Part shown: positions 1 to 5,687 of the stretch, piece by piece
Layout: each line of letters begins with the position of its first letter
Numbering within the stretch: position 1 is the first letter of the stretch
From: Pseudomonadota bacterium
Lineage (GTDB): Bacteria; Pseudomonadota; Gammaproteobacteria; Burkholderiales; Casimicrobiaceae
Reading direction: 5' to 3'
DNA: 8,751 nucleotides
Assembly: GCA_029571495.1 (NCBI GenBank)
Contig: JAKPSO010000259.1
Coordinates: 1-8,751 of the forward strand
Program-made: the position numbers and the translations under genes
Notes under the pieces: generated by a model
Database searches by the model: none
What the model was told of the DNA's origin: nothing
Seen by the model: the letters and a program-made list of their open reading frames with translations, nothing else

Positions 1-1187
1 CACACCATTCCCCACTCGGCCCCGTAGATCGGCATGAACGCTTTGTACGCAGCGACGTGTGGGAATACGTCGCGAAGATCGGCGAGTGTTTTTCGAAATC
101 GCTCCGGGTGGTAGAACGCGCTGCCAATGTGCGCAGTCATGAGTCCGTCGTTCGTCAATCGAGAACGAATGAGCGCGTAGGTGTCGTGGCCGTAAAGCGC
201 ATTCGCGGGGCTGACTTCGTCGTCACCGGGATCGGTCAAATCCAACACGATGAGATCGAACTGCTCATCGCTGTCGCGAAGTGTTGCCAGCGCATCGCCG
301 ATAACGATCTCAACACGCGGGTCATCCAGCGCACCGCGGTTCACGTCCGAGAAATGTTCGCGACAACTCGCGATCACACCAGCATCCAATTCAGCGATCA
401 CGACGCGAGCCATGCCGGGATACTTGAGTAACTCGCGCGCCGTGCAACCGTCACCACCACCCATGATGAGCGCGCTGCGCGGCGACGGATGCGCAAGCGC
501 CGGTACGTGCACCATGCATTCGTGATAAATGAACTCGTCGCGCTCGGAGACCATGAACGCACGGTCAAGCGCGAGCACACGCCCAAGCGTCGCCGTGTCA
601 TGCCATTCAATACATTGCAAGGCAGTGCGTTTCGTTGAAGTCGCGCCTCGTTTCGTGAAGCCGTGCGCAACGTTTGGCGTGAGCCACTCAAGCGCGACTT
701 GCGGTGACGCTTGGACAGTCGTGCCCTCGGCTGCGCCGCGTTCTACGCGATTGCGATTGCTACGCTCAGCGGCAAAAAGTTCGACCAGCGCATTGGTGAG
801 CGATTCCGCTTTGCTCGTGTTGTCGAATTTGAAATTGCAGACGTACACGTCAAGCGTGACCGCGTTGAGTTCTGGCCAGGTATGCACCGCCAGATGTGAT
901 TCCGCTAGGAGCACCAGCCCGGTGACTCCGCCCGGCTCGCCGTTGTTGCGGCCAAATTGGTGAAAGTCGTCGCCGACGACATTGAGTCCCGATTGCCGCA
1001 CGAGGCGGATGCAGGCTTCTTGCAAAGTACCGCGGTCGGTAAGGAGGTCGCGAATGCAGGCACATTCGAAAAGGTCAGCCGTGAGGTGGACGCCGTGCAT
1101 GCGAGATGGAGGTATCTTGAAATCGAAGGGCTTCGATTGTTGCATCCGGCGGCCCGTCGTACCCGCGATGAGCGCGCCAACGTGCAT
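1..1187 (-). CDS. speDE: SpeD-SpeE fusion: S-adenosylmethionine decarboxylase / spermidine synthase (3' end cut by window)
   Basis: This bifunctional cytoplasmic enzyme makes decarboxylated AdoMet and transfers its aminopropyl group to a diamine, normally putrescine to spermidine. 395 codons are visible in one unbroken frame. Residues about 31-140 are a prokaryotic AdoMet decarboxylase: the LLAESHLAVHTWPE motif places pyruvoyl autocleavage at Glu96-Ser97, with His102 and Cys117 at the same spacing as Ser63, His68 and Cys83 of the Thermotoga enzyme. After a linker (about 140-170) comes an aminopropyltransferase: ERDEFIYHE (215-223), SAM-type GGGDG (243-247), acidic ELD (266-268), GDAL (297-300) and catalytic-type DLTDP (316-320). 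Compared with E. coli SpeE, roughly 80 C-terminal residues lie beyond the window. The start is uncertain: in-frame ATGs exist at 1241, 1193, 1187 and just before the conserved HGVHL, none with a strong ribosome binding site. Transcribed divergently from the DUF2726 gene. The family call is very secure; diamine specificity is not. Confidence 0.93.
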   Translation of the reverse strand, partial: MHVGALIAGTTGRRMQQSKPFDFKIPPSRMHGVHLTADLFECACIRDLLTDRGTLQEACIRLVRQSGLNVVGDDFHQFGRNNGEPGGVTGLVLLAESHLAVHTWPELNAVTLDVYVCNFKFDNTSKAESLTNALVELFAAERSNRNRVERGAAEGTTVQASPQVALEWLTPNVAHGFTKRGATSTKRTALQCIEWHDTATLGRVLALDRAFMVSERDEFIYHECMVHVPALAHPSPRSALIMGGGDGCTARELLKYPGMARVVIAELDAGVIASCREHFSDVNRGALDDPRVEIVIGDALATLRDSDEQFDLIVLDLTDPGDDEVSPANALYGHDTYALIRSRLTNDGLMTAHIGSAFYHPERFRKTLADLRDVFPHVAAYKAFMPIYGAEWGMV

Positions 1188-1354
1188 GCACATGCAAAGA
1201 CCAATTAACGAATGAAAATTGATATTGCGTAGAAGCACCATTTGGCGCCATTAATCGCAACGTAGCGTACTTCCCGCGCAATTAACCCTTCCCAACTGTT
1301 GATTGGTGGCGCTAAAGTGACAACAATACGACGAAAACAAAAGAGACCGGCAGC
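1188..1354. promoter_or_regulatory. Divergent intergenic region between speDE and the DUF2726 gene
   Basis: This 167-base stretch is more AT-rich than its surroundings and must hold promoters for two divergent genes. For the rightward gene a sigma70-like pair is visible: TTGATT at 1299-1304, a 17-base spacer, then AACAAT at 1322-1327, which would start transcription about 20 bases before the ATG at 1355. AGAGA a few bases before that ATG may be the ribosome binding site. No convincing promoter pair was seen for the leftward gene. It is not settled whether speDE starts at 1187 or at an in-frame ATG further upstream (1241), which would shorten the region. Confidence 0.4.
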
Positions 1355-2083
1355 ATGGAGACAGATACCCTTTACACCGTGTGGGGGCTAGTCGCGGCGT
1401 TGCTCCTTATTGCGACGATCGCAGTACGTTGGGCCTTGCACGAACCCGCGCGACTAGAGCCAAGGTCGAGCGCGCCGATGCAGCGCAATTCCGTCTTCGG
1501 CGACAAAGACTTCCCCGCTGACATGCGCCCGAGGGGGCCCATGACCGAGATGGATTGGGTGGATGTCGACCATGTTGAGTCGACTAAAACGCTTCTCAGC
1601 AACGTCGCGCAATGGAACGCCTATGGTGCGCGCAAATCGATGCTGGATTTGTCGCAACGAACATTGCTCCATCTCGTGCGCGTCGCTGCACCGCGCCAAA
1701 TAGTTTTGTGCAAAGTGCGGATCAGTGATTTAGTGCGCATTCTGCCGGGACAAGACGTGGGTCGCCGTATGCGCGCCTATCAAAAGGTAGCGCATTTGTA
1801 CTGTGATGTCGTGTTGTGTGATCCGTCGCTCGGCGTCTTGCTGGTGATCGACCTTGAACCGTCGTCAAGCGCGCTCGTCGACGAACGGCAAGTGTTGTTA
1901 GAGCAGTTCAAGCGCAGCTGTCTCGACGCCTGCGGTTACGACCACCTGAGCTTTCCGCGCGACAAACTTCCGCGCTACCGAGAGTTGCGATCGTTGCTGA
2001 AAGAAAAGGCCAACGAACGCAAAGCGCGTGAGGCGGCCGAAGCGTCTGCCCGCCTCGTGCCAGCGCAGGCGTTTGATTTCTAG
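1355..2083 (+). CDS. Membrane-anchored DUF2726-family protein
   Basis: A 242-residue protein of unknown function. A single hydrophobic helix (about residues 8-28) follows a short N-terminus, which suggests an inner-membrane anchor with the rest in the cytoplasm. A variable linker reaches about residue 70. The C-terminal half resembles the DUF2726 family, which is thought to have a restriction-endonuclease-like fold: an alpha/beta region around LCKVRISDLVRIL, then the characteristic VVLCDPSLGVLLVIDLEP segment, which matches the family's CDP...VIELD core, then a helix and the PRYRELRSLL end. A basic, Ala/Glu-rich tail (about 215-235) looks helical. The DLEP segment carries the acidic position, but I cannot establish a full nuclease active site. 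The gene stands alone, converging on the dsrE-like gene 25 bases downstream. The family call is by motif memory, so moderately sure; no function is claimed. Confidence 0.72.
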   Translation: METDTLYTVWGLVAALLLIATIAVRWALHEPARLEPRSSAPMQRNSVFGDKDFPADMRPRGPMTEMDWVDVDHVESTKTLLSNVAQWNAYGARKSMLDLSQRTLLHLVRVAAPRQIVLCKVRISDLVRILPGQDVGRRMRAYQKVAHLYCDVVLCDPSLGVLLVIDLEPSSSALVDERQVLLEQFKRSCLDACGYDHLSFPRDKLPRYRELRSLLKEKANERKAREAAEASARLVPAQAFDF

Positions 2084-2097
2084 GCGTTCTTGACCTG

Positions 2098-2113
2098 CGT
2101 AGCGCCTGCTACG
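2098..2113. terminator. Small hairpin between convergent genes, possible terminator
   Basis: CGTAGC, a four-base loop GCCT, then GCTACG form a perfect 6-bp stem. It sits at the meeting point of the DUF2726 gene (stop ending at 2083) and the DsrE-like gene on the other strand, whose stop codon lies inside the hairpin. There is no clear T-tract on either side, so a classical intrinsic terminator is not supported. It could stabilise 3' ends or be chance. Confidence 0.3.
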
Positions 2114-2531
2114 GCTTGATGTAGGCGAAGTGTTCTCGCGTTTGTAGTTGCGCGATGCGCACGACGCCCGAGGGCGTGAAATCCGCGTCGAGGATGAACT
2201 GATCCTTCTTGAGATTGCGATTCTTAAGCGTGATCTCGCAGATCTCAAACTTCACGCCACGCGCCTTTAGTGCAGAGACGAGCGGCGCGTATTCGGTTTT
2301 ACTCTTCTCTTCTTTCGCACCTTCCATCAGCATGTCGACGCCGTCGGCGTGCGTGACCACGGTGATTTGGGTTGTCGGGGCGGTATCGAGATGGTTGCGA
2401 ATATTGCGTAGGCCCTTCAAGCCCTGTGCTGCCGCGTTGTCGACGTGATAAACCACTTTGTCTTGCGCCGCGGCGAACGCAGCGCTCGTGGCAAGTAGCA
2501 AAATCGTGATGAGTTTGGCGAAGCGATTCAT
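2109..2531 (-). CDS. Exported DsrE/DsrF-like sulfur-relay family protein
   Basis: A 140-residue DsrE-fold protein with a Sec signal peptide: basic MNRFAK, a hydrophobic core to about residue 20, and a cleavage site near AFA or AAA-Q. The mature part shows the usual order: a first strand VVYHVDN, a helical GLKGLRNIRNHLD segment, the strand TQITVVTHADGV, a GVKFEICEITLKNR segment with a single Cys98 at the position of the DsrE-family cysteine, and the typical end (PSGVVRIAQLQ...AYIKP). DsrE proteins bind or relay sulfur as persulfide in the cytoplasm; the periplasmic single-domain versions have no settled function. Last of four genes read leftward, 41 bases after the DUF2145 gene. A short GGA element lies 5 bases before the ATG. 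The family call is secure. A role in sulfur chemistry is possible but unproven. Confidence 0.87.
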   Translation of the reverse strand: MNRFAKLITILLLATSAAFAAAQDKVVYHVDNAAAQGLKGLRNIRNHLDTAPTTQITVVTHADGVDMLMEGAKEEKSKTEYAPLVSALKARGVKFEICEITLKNRNLKKDQFILDADFTPSGVVRIAQLQTREHFAYIKP

Positions 2532-2572
2532 GGTGATCCGAGCAGAGCAATTGAAGCGCAGAGTTTAGCGCG

Positions 2573-3361
2573 CTAGAGGCGCAACGAGACTACTGGGCCG
2601 CCGAGCCGACTGTTCGTCATCCACTGAAACATCGAATCCACCGTAACGGTTTCGATGCGGTCCGAAAAGCGCTTCTCGTTCGGGTGATCGTCGAATGCGA
2701 CGTTGGCCGCACTCATACGGCCGCCGAGACGCGTGAGTGGATCAATCTTTAGCGTCGTGGGTTGGTAGGCTTTGTACTTGATCCAAGCCTGTGCTTGTTC
2801 ACGCGACTTGATGTCACCGTCCATCGCCACCGCCAACATCTCGAGCGCCCATTGGTTGGACTGCTGGTAGCGCGTGCCCCACACATAGCTCACGATGCTG
2901 TAGGGCTTGATGTGCAAAGCAGTGACCGTTTTGTCATCCTTGAGAACAGGCAGCAAGCGGCGTTGCACCTCATCGTTCGGCACGACCCACGCTGCTTCGA
3001 ACCGATAGGGATCGTCCAAGAAGAACTCGCCCAAACCTTGCCGGTAAAGCGACGCTTCCGCCGAGCCGCAAGTGTTTAATTTGTGCACGATTCGCCAATT
3101 TCCGTCGTCGCCTTTGTAAGCCCAACCAAGATGTGAGTACCGAAGGCCGTATTTGCTCAAGTCTTGGCCCGCTCGCGCCAAAAGTACGACCTGCGCGCCG
3201 CTGGCGTCGAGTGCAGCGCTGGTGCGTTCCGCCAGCGTCATGCCTTTTTCGATCATGCGTTTACTCGCCGGGTGATCTTCGCAGGAGCGACCCGCATGCG
3301 CCGGCGTCGTCAGCACGAACGCAGTTAGCACGACGCCAAGAAGTTTTAGGATGCTGTTCAT
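2573..3361 (-). CDS. DUF2145 family exported protein
   Basis: A 262-residue protein of the uncharacterised DUF2145 family. The start at 3361 was chosen because GGAG lies 7 bases upstream and it leads directly into a signal peptide (MNSILKLLGVVLTAFVLTTPAHAG, cleavage after AHA). An in-frame ATG at 3394 lacks these features and falls in the preceding gene. The mature protein keeps the segments I associate with this family: GRSCEDHP at the new N-terminus, an AERTSAALDASGAQVVLLAR stretch, a GLRYSHLGWAY segment, HKLNTCGS, LYRQGLGEFFLDDPYR, TRYQQSNQWALE and NVAFDDHPNEKRFSDRIETVTVDS. Two conserved cysteines (in RSCED and NTCGS) could form a disulfide. Invariant-looking His, Asp and Asn residues suggest an enzyme, perhaps an amidase or peptidase-like fold, but that is inference. 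Third of the four-gene leftward set. Family call secure, function unknown. Confidence 0.88.
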   Translation of the reverse strand: MNSILKLLGVVLTAFVLTTPAHAGRSCEDHPASKRMIEKGMTLAERTSAALDASGAQVVLLARAGQDLSKYGLRYSHLGWAYKGDDGNWRIVHKLNTCGSAEASLYRQGLGEFFLDDPYRFEAAWVVPNDEVQRRLLPVLKDDKTVTALHIKPYSIVSYVWGTRYQQSNQWALEMLAVAMDGDIKSREQAQAWIKYKAYQPTTLKIDPLTRLGGRMSAANVAFDDHPNEKRFSDRIETVTVDSMFQWMTNSRLGGPVVSLRL

Positions 3362-3387
3362 GTGTTGGCTCCAATGATGGTTGCGGA

Positions 3388-3855
3388 CTACCACGTCAGG
3401 CGTTCGTTGTGCAGCAGCGCGCGGCCGAGCGCATTGGGGACGAAGGCGATGGCTTCTCCCGCAACGGACAGCACAGCGCCCGCGCCGACCACGCTGACCT
3501 CGACGGCTTGCCCGACACTCACGAACGCGCGTTCGGTGCCGCGTGCGGCAACTTCAATACTCACGCGTGCTCCGTCGGAGGCTCGTTCGAGAACGCAGAT
3601 GGTGCCGCGTGCTGTGCTCTCGACAGTCTTGACGATCAATACGCTTCCCGTGGCGGACAGTGCAACGGGGAGTACGACAGCGGTGGCGCTTGCGGCTGCG
3701 CCGGCGTAGGCTACCGACGCCACGGGCAGCGCTGAAAGTATGAAGCTGCCTCCGGAAGGCCCGAAGCGATCGTGCGCGAAAGCTGGTGACGTGATGCTGA
3801 CGGTTGCCGCGAGGCACACAAGTGCAATGCGCTGGCGGATGATTGGCGTTTTCAT
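3388..3855 (-). CDS. Small exported Ala/Val-rich protein, unknown function
   Basis: A 155-residue protein I cannot assign to a named family. The start at 3855 is well supported: AGGAG lies 8 bases upstream and a classic signal peptide follows (MKTPIIRQRIALVCLAATV, cleavage after SPAFA). The mature chain begins HDRFGPSGGSF and has two parts. The first is a small-residue segment (about 35-75) rich in Ala, Val, Ser and Gly, possibly membrane-active or amyloid-like beta structure. The second (about 75-145) repeats short beta-like Val/Ser patterns (VSIEVAARG, AFVSVGQAVEVSVVG, AVLSVAGEAIAFVP) and ends with a more polar NALGRALLHNERLTW. The mature part keeps one Cys, in TICVLER. It sits 26 bases before the DUF2145 gene and is probably co-transcribed with it, which suggests a shared envelope role. 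The protein is likely real given the start signals and the length of open frame. Confidence 0.78.
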   Translation of the reverse strand: MKTPIIRQRIALVCLAATVSITSPAFAHDRFGPSGGSFILSALPVASVAYAGAAASATAVVLPVALSATGSVLIVKTVESTARGTICVLERASDGARVSIEVAARGTERAFVSVGQAVEVSVVGAGAVLSVAGEAIAFVPNALGRALLHNERLTW

Positions 3856-3979
3856 GTTGGTGTCTCCTGATGGGTTGGGGGTTGTCGCGTTGGGAGGGGT
3901 GTGGCAGCGGGCTTGCCAGCGATCGACGGTCACAAAGCGCAGCCGTGGCAATCGCGGGTAAACTCGCTCCCACGCGTTG

Positions 3980-4429
3980 TTAGCCCGCGCTGTCGGTGGC
4001 GCTGCGGCGACTGGTCAAGCGCGCTTCGTTCATATCGGCGTCGTGGGCATCGCGCAGCGTTTTTGCGAGCGTGAAGGTCGTGGTGATGAGATACAACCAG
4101 CTCACGAGCAGAAATACTTTGTAGGTGTCGTTGATGTTCATGCGCCAGAGTCCCCACGCAGTGAGCGTCATCGCCATGAAGAACGCTCCGTAGACCACGA
4201 AGCGCCACATCGGCGTGTCCGACTTTTCGCGTTGATTGTCACGAATGAATTTCGAGAGCACGAACGCGGCAGTGAGGCAGAACAAATAGCCCATCACCAT
4301 GAACGCGCGGTCGATGTCTTGACCCGGCAAATACGCGAGTCCAACCGCACACAAGAACACAGCGATCGCGAACGATGCCCAGACTTGAACGCGCCAAGCG
4401 CGGGTGTCTCGTTGAATCAGTACTTGCAT
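3980..4429 (-). CDS. YiaA/YiaB-type inner membrane protein, two tandem two-helix domains
   Basis: A 149-residue integral membrane protein with four predicted helices at about residues 15-34, 41-60, 77-95 and 103-122. These form two copies of the two-helix unit of the YiaAB family; compare AVFLCAVGLAYLPG..DRAFMVMGYLFCLTAAFVLSKFIRD with MAMTLTAWGLWRM..DTYKVFLLVSWLYLITTTFTLAKTLRD. Each hairpin ends in a basic-acidic R/K-x-x-RD cap. The function of the family is unknown. The start at 4429 was chosen because GGAGAG lies about 4-5 bases upstream. An alternative ATG at 4483 has GGAGG only one base away, which is too close. First of four leftward genes; 124 bases separate it from the next, so it could be its own transcript. 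Family call secure. Confidence 0.88.
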   Translation of the reverse strand: MQVLIQRDTRAWRVQVWASFAIAVFLCAVGLAYLPGQDIDRAFMVMGYLFCLTAAFVLSKFIRDNQREKSDTPMWRFVVYGAFFMAMTLTAWGLWRMNINDTYKVFLLVSWLYLITTTFTLAKTLRDAHDADMNEARLTSRRSATDSAG

Positions 4430-4628
4430 TGTTCTCTCCATCCCGTGTGTGGCGTCGTGCGCCGATGGAGCGAACTTTTTCATGCCTCCGCGCGTCGCGC
4501 CATCACTTCGTGCGACGTATCGCACTTCGTGGCGCTTGGTATCGCTTTGCGATACGTTTGGCCATTAGTCGACCTCGGAATCGGATGCGCTTGGTGGCTG
4601 CGTCGGCGCGTTGGGCTAATGTGTGACC
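4430..4628. promoter_or_regulatory. Divergent intergenic region between the YiaAB and TSUP genes
   Basis: About 200 bases from which the four-gene envelope set is read leftward and the TSUP-Nif11-sulfotransferase set rightward. The left part carries the ribosome binding site for the YiaAB gene. The middle (4504-4557) holds the repeat structure described separately. No clear sigma70 pair was identified for either direction. Confidence 0.4.
4504..4557. repeat. Imperfect tandem repeat with competing inverted repeats
   Basis: CACTTCGTG followed by GTATCGC occurs twice. Copy 1 has CACTTCGTG at 4504-4512 and GTATCGC at 4517-4523; copy 2 has CACTTCGTG at 4523-4531 and GTATCGC at 4539-4545. A third, inverted copy of the second element (GCGATAC) lies at 4549-4555. 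It can pair with copy 2 as a 7-bp stem with a TTT loop, or with copy 1 as a longer 9-bp stem (ACGTATCGC at 4515-4523 with GCGATACGT at 4549-4557). This could be an operator array or an RNA switch in the leader of the TSUP operon. It ends about 70 bases before that start codon. Confidence 0.6.
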
Positions 4629-5381
4629 ATGTCTGAATTTCTCGCCGCACTCGCACTTCCCGAACACTTTCTAATACTCGCGGTGTGTGCCTTTATGGCT
4701 GGGCTGGTGCGGGGGTTTTCGGGGTTCGGGCTCTCGGCGGTGCTGGTTGCGAGCGCTGCATTTGTGATTGCGCCGCGTGACATCATTCCCACCGCGCAGG
4801 CCCTCGAAGTGGTGGCGAGCATCGCGTTGATTCCAACGGTCTGGCGCGACGTCAACTGGCGATGGCTTACGCCAATGGCGGCGGGTTATGTCGTTTCGAT
4901 CCCTCTGGGGGTCGCGGCGCTCGCGCACATGCCTGGCCCGTGGTTGCGCGTCGGCGGTTGTTTGGTTTTGCTCGTCGCGAGTTTGTGTTTGCTGCTTAAC
5001 ATGCGGCCCAAGCTGCACGACGGATTGCCGTTGCGCGTGGGGACCGGCCTCGTCGCGGGGTTTTTTGCGGGCGCGTCGTCGCTTGGCGGCATGGTGGCGT
5101 CGACGATGCTCTTCGCCGTGGCGATTCCGGCGAAGAACCTGCGCGCGACGTTGGTTGTGCTGTTCTTTGGCAGCGCCCTCTACTCGCTCGTGTGGGGCGC
5201 GTGGCAGGGTGTCGTCACGACGATGACGTTTTCCCGCGCGGCGTGGCTCTCGTTGCCGCTGCTCGCAGGGATCGTCGTGGGATCGCATGGCTTCAAGCAT
5301 GTGAGTGAGGCGGGATTCCGCAAGGCGGTGCTTGCGGTGCTCTCGGTACTGTCGGTCGCGGGCATACTGAGTGTGCTTTGA
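4629..5381 (+). CDS. TSUP (TauE/SafE) family membrane permease, probable sulfur-anion exporter
   Basis: A 250-residue polytopic inner-membrane protein of the TauE/SafE (TSUP) family, whose characterised members move sulfite, sulfoacetate or related organic anions. The family layout is visible. An N-terminal helix with GLVRGFSGFGLSAVLV (the family's G-x-x-G-G/S-x-G motif) is followed by helices around residues 40-55 and 73-90, and a helix ending in LLLNMRP at the mid-protein turn. A second half-repeat starts LVAGFFAGASSLGGMVAST, and further helices follow to the C-terminus (LAVLSVLSVAGILSVL). Length is normal. ATG at 4629 was preferred over an in-frame GTG at 4623; neither has a strong ribosome binding site. 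It is 36 bases ahead of the Nif11-domain gene and probably co-transcribed, which with the sulfotransferase and CysC points to sulfate, sulfite or a sulfonated metabolite as cargo. The family call is strong; the substrate is inferred. Confidence 0.9.
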   Translation: MSEFLAALALPEHFLILAVCAFMAGLVRGFSGFGLSAVLVASAAFVIAPRDIIPTAQALEVVASIALIPTVWRDVNWRWLTPMAAGYVVSIPLGVAALAHMPGPWLRVGGCLVLLVASLCLLLNMRPKLHDGLPLRVGTGLVAGFFAGASSLGGMVASTMLFAVAIPAKNLRATLVVLFFGSALYSLVWGAWQGVVTTMTFSRAAWLSLPLLAGIVVGSHGFKHVSEAGFRKAVLAVLSVLSVAGILSVL

Positions 5382-5417
5382 ATCGCGCGGCTTGCAAGTT
5401 CGGCTACGCTTGCAACG

Positions 5418-5687
5418 ATGACCAACTCGTCGCTCAGTATTTCAACAAAGGACGCGCCCACATCGCAGCGCTTAGACGATCCAACGCGCGACTTTGATGC
5501 CTTCCGCAGCGCGGTGTTTGCCGACGAAGCGTTGCTTGTAGAGCTTCAAGCGTGCGTGTCCATGGACGATCTCATTGCGCTGTCGCTAACACTCGGAGCT
5601 GCACGCGGCTACTCATTCGATCGCGATGCTGTGGTCGCAGCGGCGAATCGATCGCGACGAGATTGGATCGAACAATGGATCACATAG
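5418..5687 (+). CDS. Nif11-domain small protein
   Basis: An 89-residue protein with a Nif11-type domain over about residues 25-77: FDAFRSAVFADEALLVELQ, a short acidic turn (SMDDLI), ALSLTLGAARGYSFDRDAV. This matches the family pattern of two helices followed by LA..GY.F. The first 20 or so residues are Ser/Thr-rich and polar, and the C-terminus is a basic-aromatic tail, RSRRDWIEQWIT. Nif11 domains are best known as leader segments of peptide natural product precursors and from nitrogen-fixation loci. Here there is no double-glycine cleavage site and no Cys/Ser/Thr-rich core after the domain, so a standard precursor is not supported. The stop codon lies 13 bases inside the sulfotransferase gene, which implies translational coupling and a linked function, such as a discrete carrier, recognition subunit or substrate. 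The ribosome binding site is weak. The domain call is fairly confident, the role unknown. Confidence 0.75.
   Translation: MTNSSLSISTKDAPTSQRLDDPTRDFDAFRSAVFADEALLVELQACVSMDDLIALSLTLGAARGYSFDRDAVVAAANRSRRDWIEQWIT

Noticed and set aside
529..963. Plus-strand open frame of 144 codons inside the speDE region
   Set aside because: The opposite strand carries an unbroken SpeD-SpeE frame with catalytic motifs across this whole stretch. The plus-strand product has Ser/Ala/Arg-rich shadow composition.
3133..3735. Plus-strand open frame of 200 codons across the DUF2145 and small exported protein genes
   Set aside because: It spans two genes and their ribosome binding site on the other strand, both with signal peptides. 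No domain is recognisable in the plus-strand product.
3977..4636. Plus-strand open frame of 219 codons antisense to the YiaAB gene
   Set aside because: It is rich in Arg, His and Glu with no recognisable domain or ribosome binding site. The opposite strand encodes a clear four-helix membrane protein with a good start signal.
4671..5300. Minus-strand open frame of 209 codons antisense to the TSUP gene
   Set aside because: Extremely Arg/His/Gln-rich composition, as expected from reading the back of a hydrophobic membrane-protein gene. The TSUP frame has clear family motifs.
5392..5415. Direct repeat CTTGCAA at 5392 and 5409 before the Nif11 gene
   Set aside because: Only seven bases long; in a 36-base gap this can arise by chance, and no further structure supports a regulatory role.
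5418..5687. Nif11 gene as a standard modified-peptide precursor, or as part of a nitrogen-fixation locus
   Set aside because: No double-glycine cleavage site or core peptide follows the domain, no cyclase or peptidase-transporter genes are nearby, and no nif genes are in the window.
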